Shown here in pieces: positions 45,201 through 56,900 of a stretch of DNA of 64,000 nt. Origin of the DNA: Symbiodinium natans (lineage: Eukaryota; Sar; Dinophyceae; Suessiales; Symbiodiniaceae); the NCBI GenBank assembly GCA_905221605.1, contig CAJNDS010002111.1, forward strand, positions 312,565 to 376,564, read 5' to 3'. Position numbers and translations under genes: made by a program. The notes under the pieces were generated by a model. That model saw nothing but the letters and a program-made list of their open reading frames with translations, was not told the DNA's origin and ran no database searches. Positions within the stretch are counted from its first letter, which is position 1, and every line of letters starts with the position of its first letter.

Positions 45201-48200
45201 CTGCAGTGGGCTTCATGGCACCTGTCGTATTGAATTTTATGCGTGTGTATTGCACATCTCTTTGTTCGTTTCTGATGTGCATCCGACAAACCACCATACT
45301 TCTGGCTTGTGAAGAAGGCTTCGAACTCCGCCGGAACTCTTCCCGCATGCAGGCAAAGGGCTTACGGTCCAGGGTTTGTCTGAAACGTCAGCCTCAGGCT
45401 GAGATACCACGACCATGAAGCCCGAAATTCCCCCCCAAACTACCCTAAACCCTAAACCCTAAACCCTAATCCCTATCCCCAATCCCACCAAACCGCAGCT
45501 CGATGAACCGAGGACCTTCCCAATCCCAGCCAGCAAGACGGCCCGTACCTCTTGGAGGCTTTTATGGGTAGTTATAAGTAGGGTTTATCTGGGTAGTTAT
45601 AAGTAGGGTTTAGGGGTAGGCATAAGTAGCAGGGTTCATGGGTGGTTATAAGTAGGGTTGATGGGTAGTTGTAAGTAGGGTTTATACGCATGGGAATTTA
45701 TACGTCTAACCCCACTGAGGGTACTCATAACCCTACGAGTACTTATAGCTACCCATGAACCTCCAAGTATGGCTCCATCACAAAGCGCCCCCATGCCTGC
45801 CTTCATCTTGGTGATGCCGAATTTGGCAAGGGCCTCCTCGACGGTATGTCGGACCTTCTTAACCTGGTCCACTTGCGCATTTGGGGGGGGGAGGGGGGGG
45901 GGGCGGGGGCGGGGCGCATGCTGAACCATAAGCCCTACAAGCCGAAAGAAGCCTCAACGCCTCAACCTCTTAACCCTACACACTCGAACACCCTTAGCCC
46001 CCCGTCAACCCAAGAGTCTTCACCCCCAGACCATGAACCCTCCACCCCAGACTCAAGCCTCAAACTATCAACCCTCGTAGAGCCTTGCGATATATATATA
46101 TATATATATACATATTTTTCCCTTCAATCCCATCTGTCTTCCCCAAATCTCGTGTCCCTCCGCCCACTCACCCAACCGCCCACCCCGACCAAACTACCAA
46201 ACTCTAAACTCAGAAAGTTCGAGGCATGGAGACAAACACAGATATACCATAACAAAAAACCTGTATAAATCCTGTATAAAACCAGATAAAACCCAACCCT
46301 GAAATCAGAAAAAGCCGAAAACAACCTGAAAACAACCTGATATTCAATTTCGAGGGGAGGGGGCGAGGACTGGGAGCGAGGGGAGGGGGCTCTTGTGTTC
46401 CTTAGGAAAAACGTGAAAAAAACGCGAAAAAAACGCGAAAAAAAGTGAACAGAACGTGAAAAAAACCCAATCAAAACCCCAAAAAAACCCCCACCCCACC
46501 CCTTCCCTTGCCCTCCCCCTCCTCACTCCCCCCCCCCCCTAACCCCCCCCCCCCAACCCCCCCCCTATGCAGGTGAGGCGGGGCGCCAAAGCCATGGTCT
46601 ATGTCTCGTAGCATGTGCTTGGTTGCCGCCTTTTTTTGCTGTTTTTTCAGGTTTGTCTTAGGTTCTTAGCGGGTTTCTCCGAACCCAAGCCATAGGTGAA
46701 TTTTGGTTTTTTTTTTAATGAGCCGATTTGGGCATCTCCATTGGATCGGTCCTTTTAACTCTAAACCTAAGGATTCCGCTATCTAAAGCAGCACCGTTGC
46801 TCTTCTACTTTGTGGACTTCCTTTGGCGAACATGTTGACCATGATCCAGTTTAATTATGTTAGGGTGGCTTTTGCTCCCCCCATAAAAGGACACAGACAC
46901 AGACCGCCCCCGCCCCCCCCTTCCCTAAACCCCCCCTCCCCCACTCCGCGTTTTGGGAGTTTCCGAAAACAGGGATACCCGTTGTCGTTGGGAGTTCCTA
47001 GAGTCAGAATTTCAGTATTTTGTGGGGGGAATCTGAGGGGCATTTTCTGTTTTGGGAAACCATTTGGTCAATTCTCTGAAATGTGGTCCTCTTCGGGCTA
47101 TGATGCTAAGGCGGCCCCGAATATTTGGGTTACCCAAAAAAGGGACCATCATTTTGAGAACTGACCTTGTAGAGTGAGGGTTCAGGCCTGAGCTCCAGCT
47201 CAATTCTGGAAAACCTTCTGGGCTCCGGAAGCAAAGAACTTCCTGAGGTCCCGGCGCCTTCCACTTCCTTCCTCAGCTCCTCCGCGTTAGGCTTTTGTCG
47301 TTAGTTTAGGGTTTAGGGTTGAGGGTTTAGGGTTTAGGGTTTAGGGCTTAGGGCTTAGGGTTTAGGGTTCAGGGTTTAGGGTCGGAACACGCTAGACTCT
47401 AAGTGCCAAAAAACTCTGAACTCTACACCCTAAACCGTAAACCGCTAAACTCGGAGGTCCCCACTCACATGCATGGACGAAGCCTGCGCTTAGGGTCTAG
47501 GGTTTAGGGTCTAGGGTTTAGGGTTTAGGGTTTAAGGTTTAGGGTTTAGGGTTTAGGGTTTAGGGTTTAGGGTTTAGGGTTTAGGGTTTAGGGTTTAGGG
47601 TTTAGGGTTTAGGGTTTAGGGTTTAGGGTTTAGGGTTTAGGGTACAAACTCCAAAGCCAGTCCTCGCTTTCATCGAGCTCGTCTGTCTTGACGCTGTCGA
47701 TGGCTCTTTCCAGGTTGTCCGGAACGTGGAGTAAGCTTAAGGCCTTTGCTTCCCATTCTGGGGATTGGGGCTTAAGGGTTAGGGTTTAGGGTTTAGGGCT
47801 TAGGATTTAGGGTCTAAGTTTAGGGTCTAGGGTTCTGGGGCCAAGTCAGAGCATCTGCTCAATCACGAAGTGCAATATGATCCACATCCGACGTTATTGT
47901 CCAGTCCACCCCGAAGCCCTCCTGACGATGCCATGCTACGAAGCGCACCCGTACGACGCTTGATGCACTGGATTAGGGTTTAGGGTTTAGGGTTTAGAGT
48001 TTAGGGCTTAGGGTCTAGGGTTTAGGGTTTAGGGTTTGGAAGGACCGTGACACCACGCAGTTTCGTTGAACATGGCACGCTGATTTCCCATGTCTCGACC
48101 ACGTTTTTACCCATCTTCAGCTGACAAACAACCCCCAGCATCCAAACACTAAAGTTAAAGTGCAACACCAAAGAATACACGCCTTCGGCGCACGCTAGAG

Positions 48201-51200
48201 CGCTTCGTGACAGGCGTTGTTCGGCTGAATACGCGGTGTTTGAAGTTGGTCTAGGGGTGTCCCATACCAGGTAGTCTGAGACCTCTTACTCCCAAACCAG
48301 CTCGACAATATGCAAGGAGGCAGGGCCCAGATTCCGAAAGTGGGGCCGTAAAGACAGCCGCAGGAACATCATCTGGCCCGAAAGAAGCCCTCTCTCTGCA
48401 GCAGCGTAGGCGAGCCCTAACTCGAGGATCCCAAGCGAATGAGGACCCCGAGATTCCAAAAACTAGACTCGAATCCCCAAGCCTAGACCCAGAAGCTTAA
48501 ACTACGTTCGGAAGGATCTACAAGACACTCACACCCAGTTTCGGACTTGCGGCAAGAAGGCCCAACCCAACAGCCCTTGAAACATCAACAAGCACGTGGC
48601 GGGCTGGGCCATGGGCAAACTTGGTGTAAGCGTACTTGGTATCATTATCCAGATCTTGGCTATGCCTGTGCAAGAGCACTGAGTCCCGTTAGGTTAGAGT
48701 GTGGGATCCAGTGCTAAGGGCTAGACCCGCGCCTACTGGGTCAGTATGTCTATGTATGAAGCTTAAGAAGCATAGGGTCCGGGCGTTTAAGGGCTTGTTG
48801 TTAAGGGTTGTGCGTTTAGGAGTGGGCGGAGGAGAGTTCTAAATACAAGGTGGTGGGAATTGTGAGGCAATCGCAACAGGAAGAGTAGGCCGCTTGTTTT
48901 TTTTCGTTACAGCAGGCTAATTTCGACAGCTGAATCCAGGAGTCTGACCATGCACGGCCTCAAAAAGTAGCACCCGCAACAAAAACAAGCTTCAAGCCCT
49001 GTAATTGAAGCAATGAAACTGTTGATAAATTATGGTGCTGATTTAGATCAAAATGCAAGAGCGAATCTCGGGAACAACACACGCAGTCTCAGAGCAAGGC
49101 AGCAAGAGAAGAACACGAGCCAAACCCAAACCGCCCGAAGCCCACGCCGCTGCACCACCGTGCCTGCGAACCGCCTGCTGCAGGTCCTCGGCTCGGAGGG
49201 CAGGACACGAATTCAACTAAGGAGGGTTTAGGGAAAGTTTTAGGGCTCAAGCTGGAGCCTTGAGCTTTGGCTGTGGTGAGGGACTGGTTCAGGGTTCCGG
49301 CTTGAGGGCAGTTGAGGCCAGACACGCATCCTGAACCATGTCCCGGCGAGCCTCCAACCCCGAATCCCTCAATGCCCACAAACCCCGCAACAAATTCCCA
49401 AGAGCCCCCATTGCCAGACTAGGAGACATCCAAAAGTACCTCTTCCCAAGCAGTGGGGCTTCGGGCTGGGGACCCTTCAGCCCTGAACGTCCTGCACGCC
49501 ACATCCAGAATGCTGTTCCTTCAACAATACACCAAGAAACCGCCTCTGAACCCCAATAGCCCCGTAACTTTAAGCACCTCTAAACCCCAAAGGCCCCGCA
49601 ACTTTAAGAACCCGCAGGTCGCTCAGACGCAGCCATGGCTCAGCTTTGCTGGCTTTGAGCTTCTCGTCGAGCTCTTGTAGCTGAGCGTGGGCCTCTCTGC
49701 CGGCGAACGGGGGCTGAGGGGTTTGGGGGGCCTTGGGGGGGCTTGTGGGCTTAGGGCTTGGGGGGTTTAGACGGTTAGGGGTAAAGTTTCGGGTTTAGAT
49801 CAGGGATGCACCGACCCCCACGTGGACACAGCTCCTGGTCGTCGCGAGGGTTCGTCGTCACAAAGCACCACCACCAGAACCCACGAAACTCAACACTGGC
49901 GAGGTCTTCAATTGGAACATCTTGGGTTTACCCTGAAAGACAAAGGCGGCCGGACTACAACCGAGCAAAACGTCTCGTTCGACAGCAGAAGCAGCGACTG
50001 ACACATGCAAAGCTTAAAGCCAACGCATGCAGCTGAGACTAAGCTTTGGGAAAGAGGGCCTCCTCACGGCTTGCTTAAGTTCAGGATTCAGGACTTCAGT
50101 CCCATCCACACTCGTCTTCAAGTCTCCGAGGTCTTTCAAACAGAGTGCGGCAGACATGCAGACTAAACAGGTCGGAAGCAGGCCCCCTCCGTAGCTACAG
50201 TTGCTGTATGATTCCGGGAATCGGGCTCAGCACCTAGACCCTGAACCCTGAACCCTGATCCCTGAACCCTAAATCCTAAACCCTGAACCCTAAACCCTGA
50301 AACAGGCCCCAAGATGGCCTCTGCGATCTTTTCTCGGAGCTCCTCCAGATCTGGGGCCTCTGCCTCGCGGCTTGGGGCGGCTTGGGGCTCTTCAACTTCA
50401 TATTGCACTTGAATATGATACAAGAATGTAGTGTTTTTTAAATACCTAGCATAGCATAGCAGAGCATAGCAGAGCAGAGCATAGCATTTTAGAGCAGAGA
50501 ATAGCAGAGCAGAGCATAGCAGAACGCAATGATGCTTCCCGGTTTAGGAGTCAGGGCTTTCTTTCTTATGGGCGGCGCAGGCCTCAACATTTTATAACAA
50601 GGAACGCTCGAGGGAAGGGAACCCTCCCTCCTCGCGCCCGAAACCCTACGCCCTGAAGAGGTTCAGGTGCATAGTTTAGAGTTGGGGTTCAGGCTTAAAT
50701 CCTAAACCCTAACCCTAACCCTAAACCCTAAACCCTAAACCCCTCTACCCTAAACCCTAAATCCTTAAGAATTCAGAGTTTGAGGTTTTGGGTTGAGGGG
50801 TTCGGGTACCCTCAAACCCTATCCCACCCACCTCGGGCTCCGCAGCTAGGCGAGGCACGGAGGTTGAAATGAAACGTGCCAGCGGCCAGGGTGCAGGTCC
50901 TTGGCGGGGTTTAGGGTTTAGGGTTTAGGGTTTGGGGTTTGGGGTTTAGGGTTTAGGGTTTAGGGTTTAGGGTTTAGGGTTTGGGGTTCAGGGTTTAGGG
51001 TTTGGGGTTCAGGGTTTAGGGTTTAGGGTTTAGGGTTTAGGGTTTAGGGTTTAGGGTTTAGGGTTTGGGGTTTAGGGTTTGGGGTTCAGGGTTTAGGGTT
51101 TAGGGTTTAGGGTTAGGGTTTAGGGTTTAGGGTTTAGGGTTTAGGGTTTAGGGTTTAGGGTTTAGGGTTTAGGGTTTAGGGTTTAGGGTTTAGGGTTTAG

Positions 51201-52300
51201 GGTTTAGGGTTTAGGGTTTAGGGTTTAGGGTTTATATAGGGTTTAGGGTTCAGGGTTCAGGGTTGAGTTCGGGTGGCGGGCTGAGCGTTGAGGGGCCTTA
51301 GGGGCTTGAGGGTTCTCTGGGCTTTGGGTTTACAAAAGATATGGGGGGCACATGAACCCTAAACGAAGAGAGATAAAGACGGTTTGGGTTATGTGAACCC
51401 AGGTTTATGGTTCAGAGTTCAAACCAGGGTTTGGTTTAGGCTAGAGCCCACTTCTCAAGGCCCCAACATCCAAATCCCTGCGTCTTCTGCCCTTTAATAT
51501 CCCTTAATCCTAAACCCTCAGCCCTGAACCCTAAACCCTCGAAACTCGAAACCCTAAACCCTAACCCTAAACCCTAAACCCTAAACCCTAAACCCTAAAC
51601 CCTAAACCCTAAACCCTAAACCCTAGCCCTAAACCCTAAAACCCCTTAAACCCCCCCCAAACCCCACGGGAGCGCGGGCTGACAGCGACAGCGGCCGGTG
51701 GCTGGGGAAGAGCCCAAGACTTCCTGGCATCAGGGCATTGAGAGCTTAGGGCTCTACTTGGAGGTTCATGGTACTTTTTAACCAATTCTAACTGTACTTA
51801 TAACCCCCTTATAAGCCCCTGAAGTGCCCTTAGATGGTGAGCATTGGGCTTTTGGGGCTCTGGGGTTGCAAGGCTCCTTGGTAGCCCCCAGTGACCATAA
51901 TCTCACAAGGGTGCCTTGGGGCTGGTTGCTTTGCAAGGGAACCTTGAACCAGAAAGAGGGCCAAAGGGTACCACTGGGAGTTAAAGCCTTTGGGCGTCTT
52001 GAGCTTTAGGGCTTGTTGGGCTTTTAGGTCTCCTGCTCCGGTTGTGACTGGGATGTCACGAGGCCCGCCCACGAAGTGCGGAAAGACATGCAGAGTCAAA
52101 CACCCTAAGCCCAACTCTGGACCTCTGAACAACTGAAGACCCCAAACCCAAAACCCTGAAACCCTAAAAACCCTAAAACCCTTAGACCTCTTAACAACCG
52201 AAGACCCCAAACCCTAAAACCCTCAAATTCCGCAGTCGCAGACAACCTGGCCAGGCCTCGAAAGAAACCGCCGCGCCACGACCGGAAGCCCCCGGTGCAT
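42296..52300 (-). CDS. GRPE: GrpE, mitochondrial Hsp70 nucleotide exchange factor (Mge1 type), about 12 exons
   Basis: Co-chaperone that drives ADP release from mitochondrial Hsp70. Exons read: 52300-52252, 51723-51676, 50899-50832, about 50387-50325, about 49712-49630, possibly about 49200-49140, 47735-47663, 47291-47258, 45871-45801, 44956-44885, 44334-44300, 42356-42296. The N-terminus (MHRGLPVVARRFLSRPG, later ARFISTSVPRL) is basic and Ser/Arg-rich like a mitochondrial presequence. An acidic helix (PDLEELREKI) and a coiled coil (QLQELDEKLKASK) follow. The diagnostic C-terminal half reads LLHVPDNLERAIDSV, VEEALAKFGITKMK, ALDADFDPAHHEAMF, NKIFHVMEPEPGYMIHD and RTLRAAKVGVTK before TGA. The last four exons fit in phase (donors GC, GC, GC). 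The join around the expected AdfeN helix (47.7-49.7 kb) is unresolved. The last intron (42357-44299) contains a complete other gene. Confidence 0.88.
42920..43870 (-). CDS. Predicted N-myristoylated/palmitoylated protein with two tandem repeats, intronless
   Basis: The open frame runs 43900-42920, but the ATG at 43870 is preferred because it opens MGCGASAP, a typical N-myristoylation signal (Gly2) with a palmitoylatable Cys3. That gives 316 residues. Two copies of a module of about 125 residues follow (roughly 21-148 and 155-282). Each has VHV-Q-V-IRD, KIEVAVGTFKDQGWGNC, GNLYLTLLEGDTVLAC, NLYGTYR-NGYQHGP, PPPLTLS, SEDVVRLAKPGC and YTVGAGGGHVL-V-NWTC. The copies are nearly identical in protein and DNA, so the duplication is recent. 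The tail is a short repeat of EPSNE units. I do not recognise the module; the alternating hydrophobic pattern suggests a beta-rich fold. It lies on the same strand inside GrpE intron 11. Absence of introns in so intron-rich a region suggests retroposition. Confidence 0.75.
   Translation of the reverse strand: MGCGASAPRESRENDVSKPPVHVFQVESIRDTKNSDARLAAERSQKIQNPVAKIEVAVGTFKDQGWGNCKGNLYLTLLEGDTVLACRNLYGTYRSNGYQHGPQPPPLTLSDSEDVVRLAKPGCFYRMEYTVGAGGGHVLEVQNWTCAIYECEPPPEPTVHVVQVKEIRDRKNTDSRQTAESSKKIRHPVGKIEVAVGTFKDQGWGNCKGNLYLTLLEGDTVLACRNLYGTYRTNGYQHGPQPPPLTLSGSEDVVRLAKPGCCYRMEYTVGAGGGHVLVVENWTCTIHERKQPEPSTEPTNEPSNELSNEPSNEPGN
44095..44262. repeat. AAGCCCCT/AAACCCCT octamer array in GrpE intron 11
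   Basis: 8-mer variant of the telomere-type unit (one extra C), about 20 copies, between exon 11 and the nested gene. Confidence 0.9.
45551..45767. mobile_element. Element of family TTGGAGGTTCATGGGT
   Basis: Ends CTTGGAGGCTTTTATGGGTA and TACCCATGAACCTCCAAG are inverted repeats, with several GGGTAGTTATAAGTAGGG-like units inside. It lies in the GrpE intron between 45871-45801 and 44956-44885. A solo end of the same family is at about 51758-51775. Confidence 0.6.
47490..47645. repeat. TTTAGGG array in a GrpE intron
   Basis: Near-perfect heptamers ending 18 nt from the exon encoding the DNLERA motif. Confidence 0.95.
50906..51265. repeat. TTTAGGG array in GrpE intron 2
   Basis: About 360 bp with blocks of TTTGGGG and TTCAGGG variants. 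On the sense strand its proximal end is a few nt from the exon 3 acceptor. CCCTAAA arrays at 51540-51640 have the opposite orientation in the same intron. Confidence 0.95.
51878..51985. mobile_element. Introner-like element, family CTTGGTAGCCCAG
   Basis: The left end TCCTTGGTAGCCCCCAGTG and right end GGGTACCACTGGG match the ends of the 16922-17040 element. It lies in GrpE intron 1, so it is an insertion within an intron rather than a whole intron. Confidence 0.45.
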
Positions 52301-52829
52301 CGCGGACCGGGGCCTGGCGCCAAAAAAGCTGTGCAGTTTAGGGCCTTAGGGTTTAGGGTTTAGGGTTTAGGGTTTGGGGTTTGGGGTTTAGGGTTTAGGG
52401 TTTTGGGTTTAGGGTTTAGGGTTTATGGTTTTGGGTTTCGGGTTTAGGGCTTCGGGTTTAGGGTTTAGGGTTTAGGCATAAAAGAGGGACCCTTACCATG
52501 GACCTGGGGGATGACATAAGTCGTTTTGAAGGCTACTTGAATCAACAAAATCTTTCTTAGCCAGTAGGATTCAGGGTCCCGGGGTCCAATTTTTCCCTCA
52601 AGAGTAGGGCTTGAGGGCTGAAATGCTCCGAGCCCGGCCCGCAAAACCCCAAACCCGCATGAACACCAAATGCCAAGCCCACCTGAACATCCGGACCCTC
52701 CAAAACTCCCAAGCCAAACCCTCTTCAACGCAACCCCAACTCCTCCATGTTGCCGAGTGGCTGATGTTGAAGCCAGGCAATGGACTTCCCAATCCCACGC
52801 AGTCAAAACTTCGGCTCGGTCTATGAGAT

Positions 52830-53560
52830 ATTGCGCAACCCCTCAACGGAAACTTATGAAAATCAGCAAAGCTCTGCTGACAAATGTCTGCTGCATGTCT
52901 GGAGCAGCAAAAATTGCACATGTCACGGCACGATCTTGTGCTGCTGAGCCAGACCACCTTACTCAGGATCGCGAGAAAGCTGGCGGCGCTATGTCCAAGC
53001 TGGCACTACATGGCCCAAGCAGCTGATGGCTCTGGAGATGAGTCGCTTCAGTTGTTTTTTTTCCGATTTTCTGCCCGTGAGATCGGTGCGGAACTCCGTG
53101 AACATGGGCCAAGCACCCATCGATCTTCGGAGTTGCAGAAGCAAGCGGCACTGAGCCTCGTTGCTGCATAAGGACCGCCGCTGCAGCAAAAAATGCGAAA
53201 ACAACAGGAGAGTTCTCCCCGAAAATTCTTGTCACTCCCTACGCCAATCTGACAGGCCAGCATTACTTCAAGCATGGGTTTGCTGCAGCTGCTTGTGAAA
53301 GCAATCTTGTTCCCCAGAGAACGGACGCGCAGTCAATCCTGGATGTCCATCCAATAACCCAGAGTAGCCATAACGTGGCACCCCTGCTTCATGCCTCTAG
53401 ACGTATCTTTTCGCCGAAAAAGGTTCTTCTGGGGCCTTCTTCAAATGCTCAGACGGCACCTCCCACCATGCCCTCTCTACACAACCACGACGAAGTCCGA
53501 GCTGGAGTCGTCCTTGGCCACGTGAGTCCCGTTTGAGCTTTCGACCGGATTTTCTGGGAC
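52830..53560 (+). other. Repeat-free block with long plus-strand frames
   Basis: This block lies between the thaumatin and GrpE genes and lacks telomere-type repeats. On the plus strand, one frame is open without an ATG for over 100 codons, ending near 53539 (ILVTPYANLTGQHYFKHGFA, later VRAGVVLGHVSPV). A second frame reads through 52884-53171. Composition is less GC-biased than the exons above. It could be a decayed gene or mobile element, or the intergenic spacer. Confidence 0.25.
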
Positions 53561-53640
53561 TAGTTCTGGGAAGCACTCGCTGAACATGGGGCTTCTGGAA
53601 GCTTGCGCTGGATTCTCCGCTCAAAATTGCAGCGGGAGCC

Positions 53641-53864
53641 CTAGGCGTGGCTTGGGGTGTTTAGGGGCTTAGGTTGTTGGAAGCCCCAGGTCCATTGTAC
53701 TGTCAACATGGCCGCTGGCGACAGGGATCCGGAAAGACCCCCGGCGCGGCAGGCCGCAAACTCGGATTTAGGGCACACCCACAAACCTTAAACCCTTACA
53801 CCAGCCCTAAACCCTAAACCCCAAACCCCACAGGCACGCCTAAGAGAGGGAGAGAGAAAGAAAA

Positions 53865-53910
<46 letters not shown>

Positions 53911-53911
53911 T

Positions 53912-53947
<36 letters not shown>

Positions 53948-56900
53948 AAGCAGGAGGCCAAGCGTCGACCTTGGTGCAGTCCTTCTCCTTCGGCTTGGGG
54001 CAGCCCTGGCCGCGGGTCCCCTAAAGGTCTCCTTATGCATGTAGGGATTTAGGGTTTAGGGTTGAGGGATTTAGGGGTCTAGAGTTTTAGGGTTTGGGGG
54101 ATTTAGGGATTGACTAGTCCGACCCGCCCACCCCAACCAAAAGGGCAATCAACGTTCTAGGATTTAAGGGTTGGAGGGTGCTGAAGGGCTTAGGGTTTCG
54201 GGGTTCAAGGGTTTAGGATCATGCCCACCCGAGAACGAACCAACGTATGAGATTCTCTGGCGGCCACTCGCCCGGAAGAGGGCTGGAAAGCACAAGTCTA
54301 CGTAAGTCTATGCATGTGGGCGTCTGTCAAAATTATGCTCCCTTTTGGGGTACCCTAAATATTAGGTGCCGTATTATAATCGGGATCCAAAAAGGGATCC
54401 AAAAAGTGACCATCATCTTGACAACCACCCATGTGACGTACAGGTTTAGGTAAGCCCCACGTCGGGTATGTGGATGTTGTGTGCATGGGAGGGCAGATGG
54501 TTGAATCAGGCCCGGAGACCTGCCCCCTCAACCCCGAAACTACCCTAAACCCTAAACCCTAAACCCTAAAGCCTAGACCCCAAACCCTAAACCCTAAACC
54601 CTAAACCCTAAACCCTAAACCCTAAACCCTATCCCTAAACCCTAAACCGAAACCCCCCCAATTGCCCTCCCACCAGCCTTGAAGGTGCCCGTGGCCGATG
54701 GGCAAGTGGAGCCGTCCGGGCAGCAGGCATCGCCAGAGCAGGAGGTATTCGTGCCTGCTATGCAGTTATAGACGAGGATGGCCCTTAAAGGCCCCTGAAA
54801 CTCCTCTGAAATAATATTCCTGAGTATGATCCTCTTAAACCCGACAAGGGAAAACAGAAAATATCCCAAGGGCCGACCTAGTAGAGGTCCCCTGAAGGGC
54901 GCAGTGGATAAGGGGGCTTGGGGCCGAGACCTCGAGGGGTCATCTGTGTGGGAAATTTTGGGTTGGGGGTTCCCCTGCTACTTCTTTTTGACGTTTCTGG
55001 GCACCCCGAGCTCCCCATCGCTACTATGGATGGGCCAACTGGAGGGAGCGCTCTACACCCTAAACCCTAAACCCTAAACCCTAAACCCTAAACCCTAAAC
55101 CCTAAACCCTAAACCCTAAACCCTAAACCCTAAACCCTAAACCCTAAGCCCTACCCATCTCGCCGCTGTCGCCGTGGCCTGGGCACAGCACGCTGGCACC
55201 CACCTGCTTCATCGCAGCAGACATGTTCAGGACTTCGTCTAGCCGCGAACCCACAGCCGGTCTTCGCATCCGGCGTGGCCCCGGGTGATGTTTTTTTTTA
55301 TACATATACATACAGACATCTCTATATATATATATATATATATATACATATCTATCTATATCTATATATATATAATTATATATATATATATAATTATATA
55401 TATATATATATATATATATGAGTGTGTGTGTATTTATGTGTAACTGCAGATACACCCATAACACTATAACACGACAACACTCCAGTCCATGCTAGAAATC
55501 CGGGGGTTTTGGACTCGCTTAGGGTTGAAGTTCGGCGGGCGGAGCTCAGTGTGTCTCAGGCGTGAACAGGGCCATGTGGGGTTGTAGCTCGAGGTGCAGA
55601 CCTCACTCCTGAGCTACCTTCTTTTGGTACCTCTTGAAACGAGCCTTGCAAGGGCTTTAGGGGGCACCTTGTAAAGGCCGCTAGGAATGCAAGTTGAGTT
55701 CAGGGTTGAGCGTTCTTGGTTTGGTGTTCAAGTTCCCCGCTGGAGCACCGTGCATCGGGCCGGCGAAGGCGATGGTGGCGAGGGCGGCGAGGGCGGGGAG
55801 GGCGGGGAGGGGGACCTCGGAGTGGAGACAAAAGCGGTGGCCTCGTGCACTGTCGATTCACGGGCCTTGGGGCTTCAGAGGAGTTAAGGGCTTTGGGGCT
55901 TTAGGCCCGCAGACTGCTGGTGCGATGACTACGACTACTACGACTGACTACGACGCGACGACTACGACCATTCCTATGACTACTACGATGGGACTACGAG
56001 GACTTGGACTGGGACGAGAACTGCATGGAACTGCTACGACACTGAGCGACGACTGACTTCAACCGTCAACTCCTTCAACACCCCCTTCGACTACCGCTTG
56101 AACAATGTAGGTTCCTTGCCTAAACCCTAAGCCCTCCGTCCGGGTCCCGGACGGGGGAGCCGGGTACGGGCTTGGGCAGTAAACCGTCATGGTGTAGGTG
56201 GCTCCGGCGGTGCAGGTCATCAGGCCCGTGCCATCATCGTAGGCATACCTATCTTCCGGTCGGAGGTTGGTGGTTGAGGGCTTTCGGGCAACGCTTTGGG
56301 CTCCAATCCTGGCTAAGCGCCTAACCTTTGGGCCTAAAGACGAGCTGATGCCCAATATGGGTAGGGTTTGGCTGGTGCATCGGGGCTTGGGATGTAAGGT
56401 TACGTCTGAAACCCACACCCCAAAAAACCTTTACGAACTGCACGAAGAAGGCGAGCATCCGCCCTTGCAGAACCACCGGAACGCTTGCATCTTCTGGTTC
56501 TTAGCCGCCTCTCATCCTTAAACCCTTAAACCAAAAAAAGCCCGTAATTTGTTCACCAGCAAACTCTGCCCAAAATCGCTCCGCCCAAAAAAAACTCCTA
56601 GCATCTCTGAAGCTCCAATGAAGCTGTTGTTCCAGGGTGCCCGTAGACACCCGGACACATCTTGTGCACGGCCTGAAAGGCTGCACAGCCGAGGGTTTCG
56701 GCGTCGGGGGCTTAGGGGCTTCAAGGTTTAAGGCGGAAGGCCTCGCGCTCTCTGTGAAGCTTGGGGGGATTTGGGAGGTTTAGGGCTGGGGGTTGTTCCA
56801 GAGGGTTAGAATCACAAATCCTAAGCAGAAAAGCCCACTCCACCTTTCCAAGCCCAAAGGGCCTCCGAGGCCCCAAACCCTTCACCCAACATGTCACGAA

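Noticed and set aside
45540-45805. Reading GrpE exon 9 straight on through ALCDGAILG and across the inverted-repeat element into VRAVLLAGIGKVLG
   Set aside because: The frame happens to stay open, but GrpE needs ITKMK joined almost directly to the LDADFDP exon, and a GC donor at 45800 gives that in phase.
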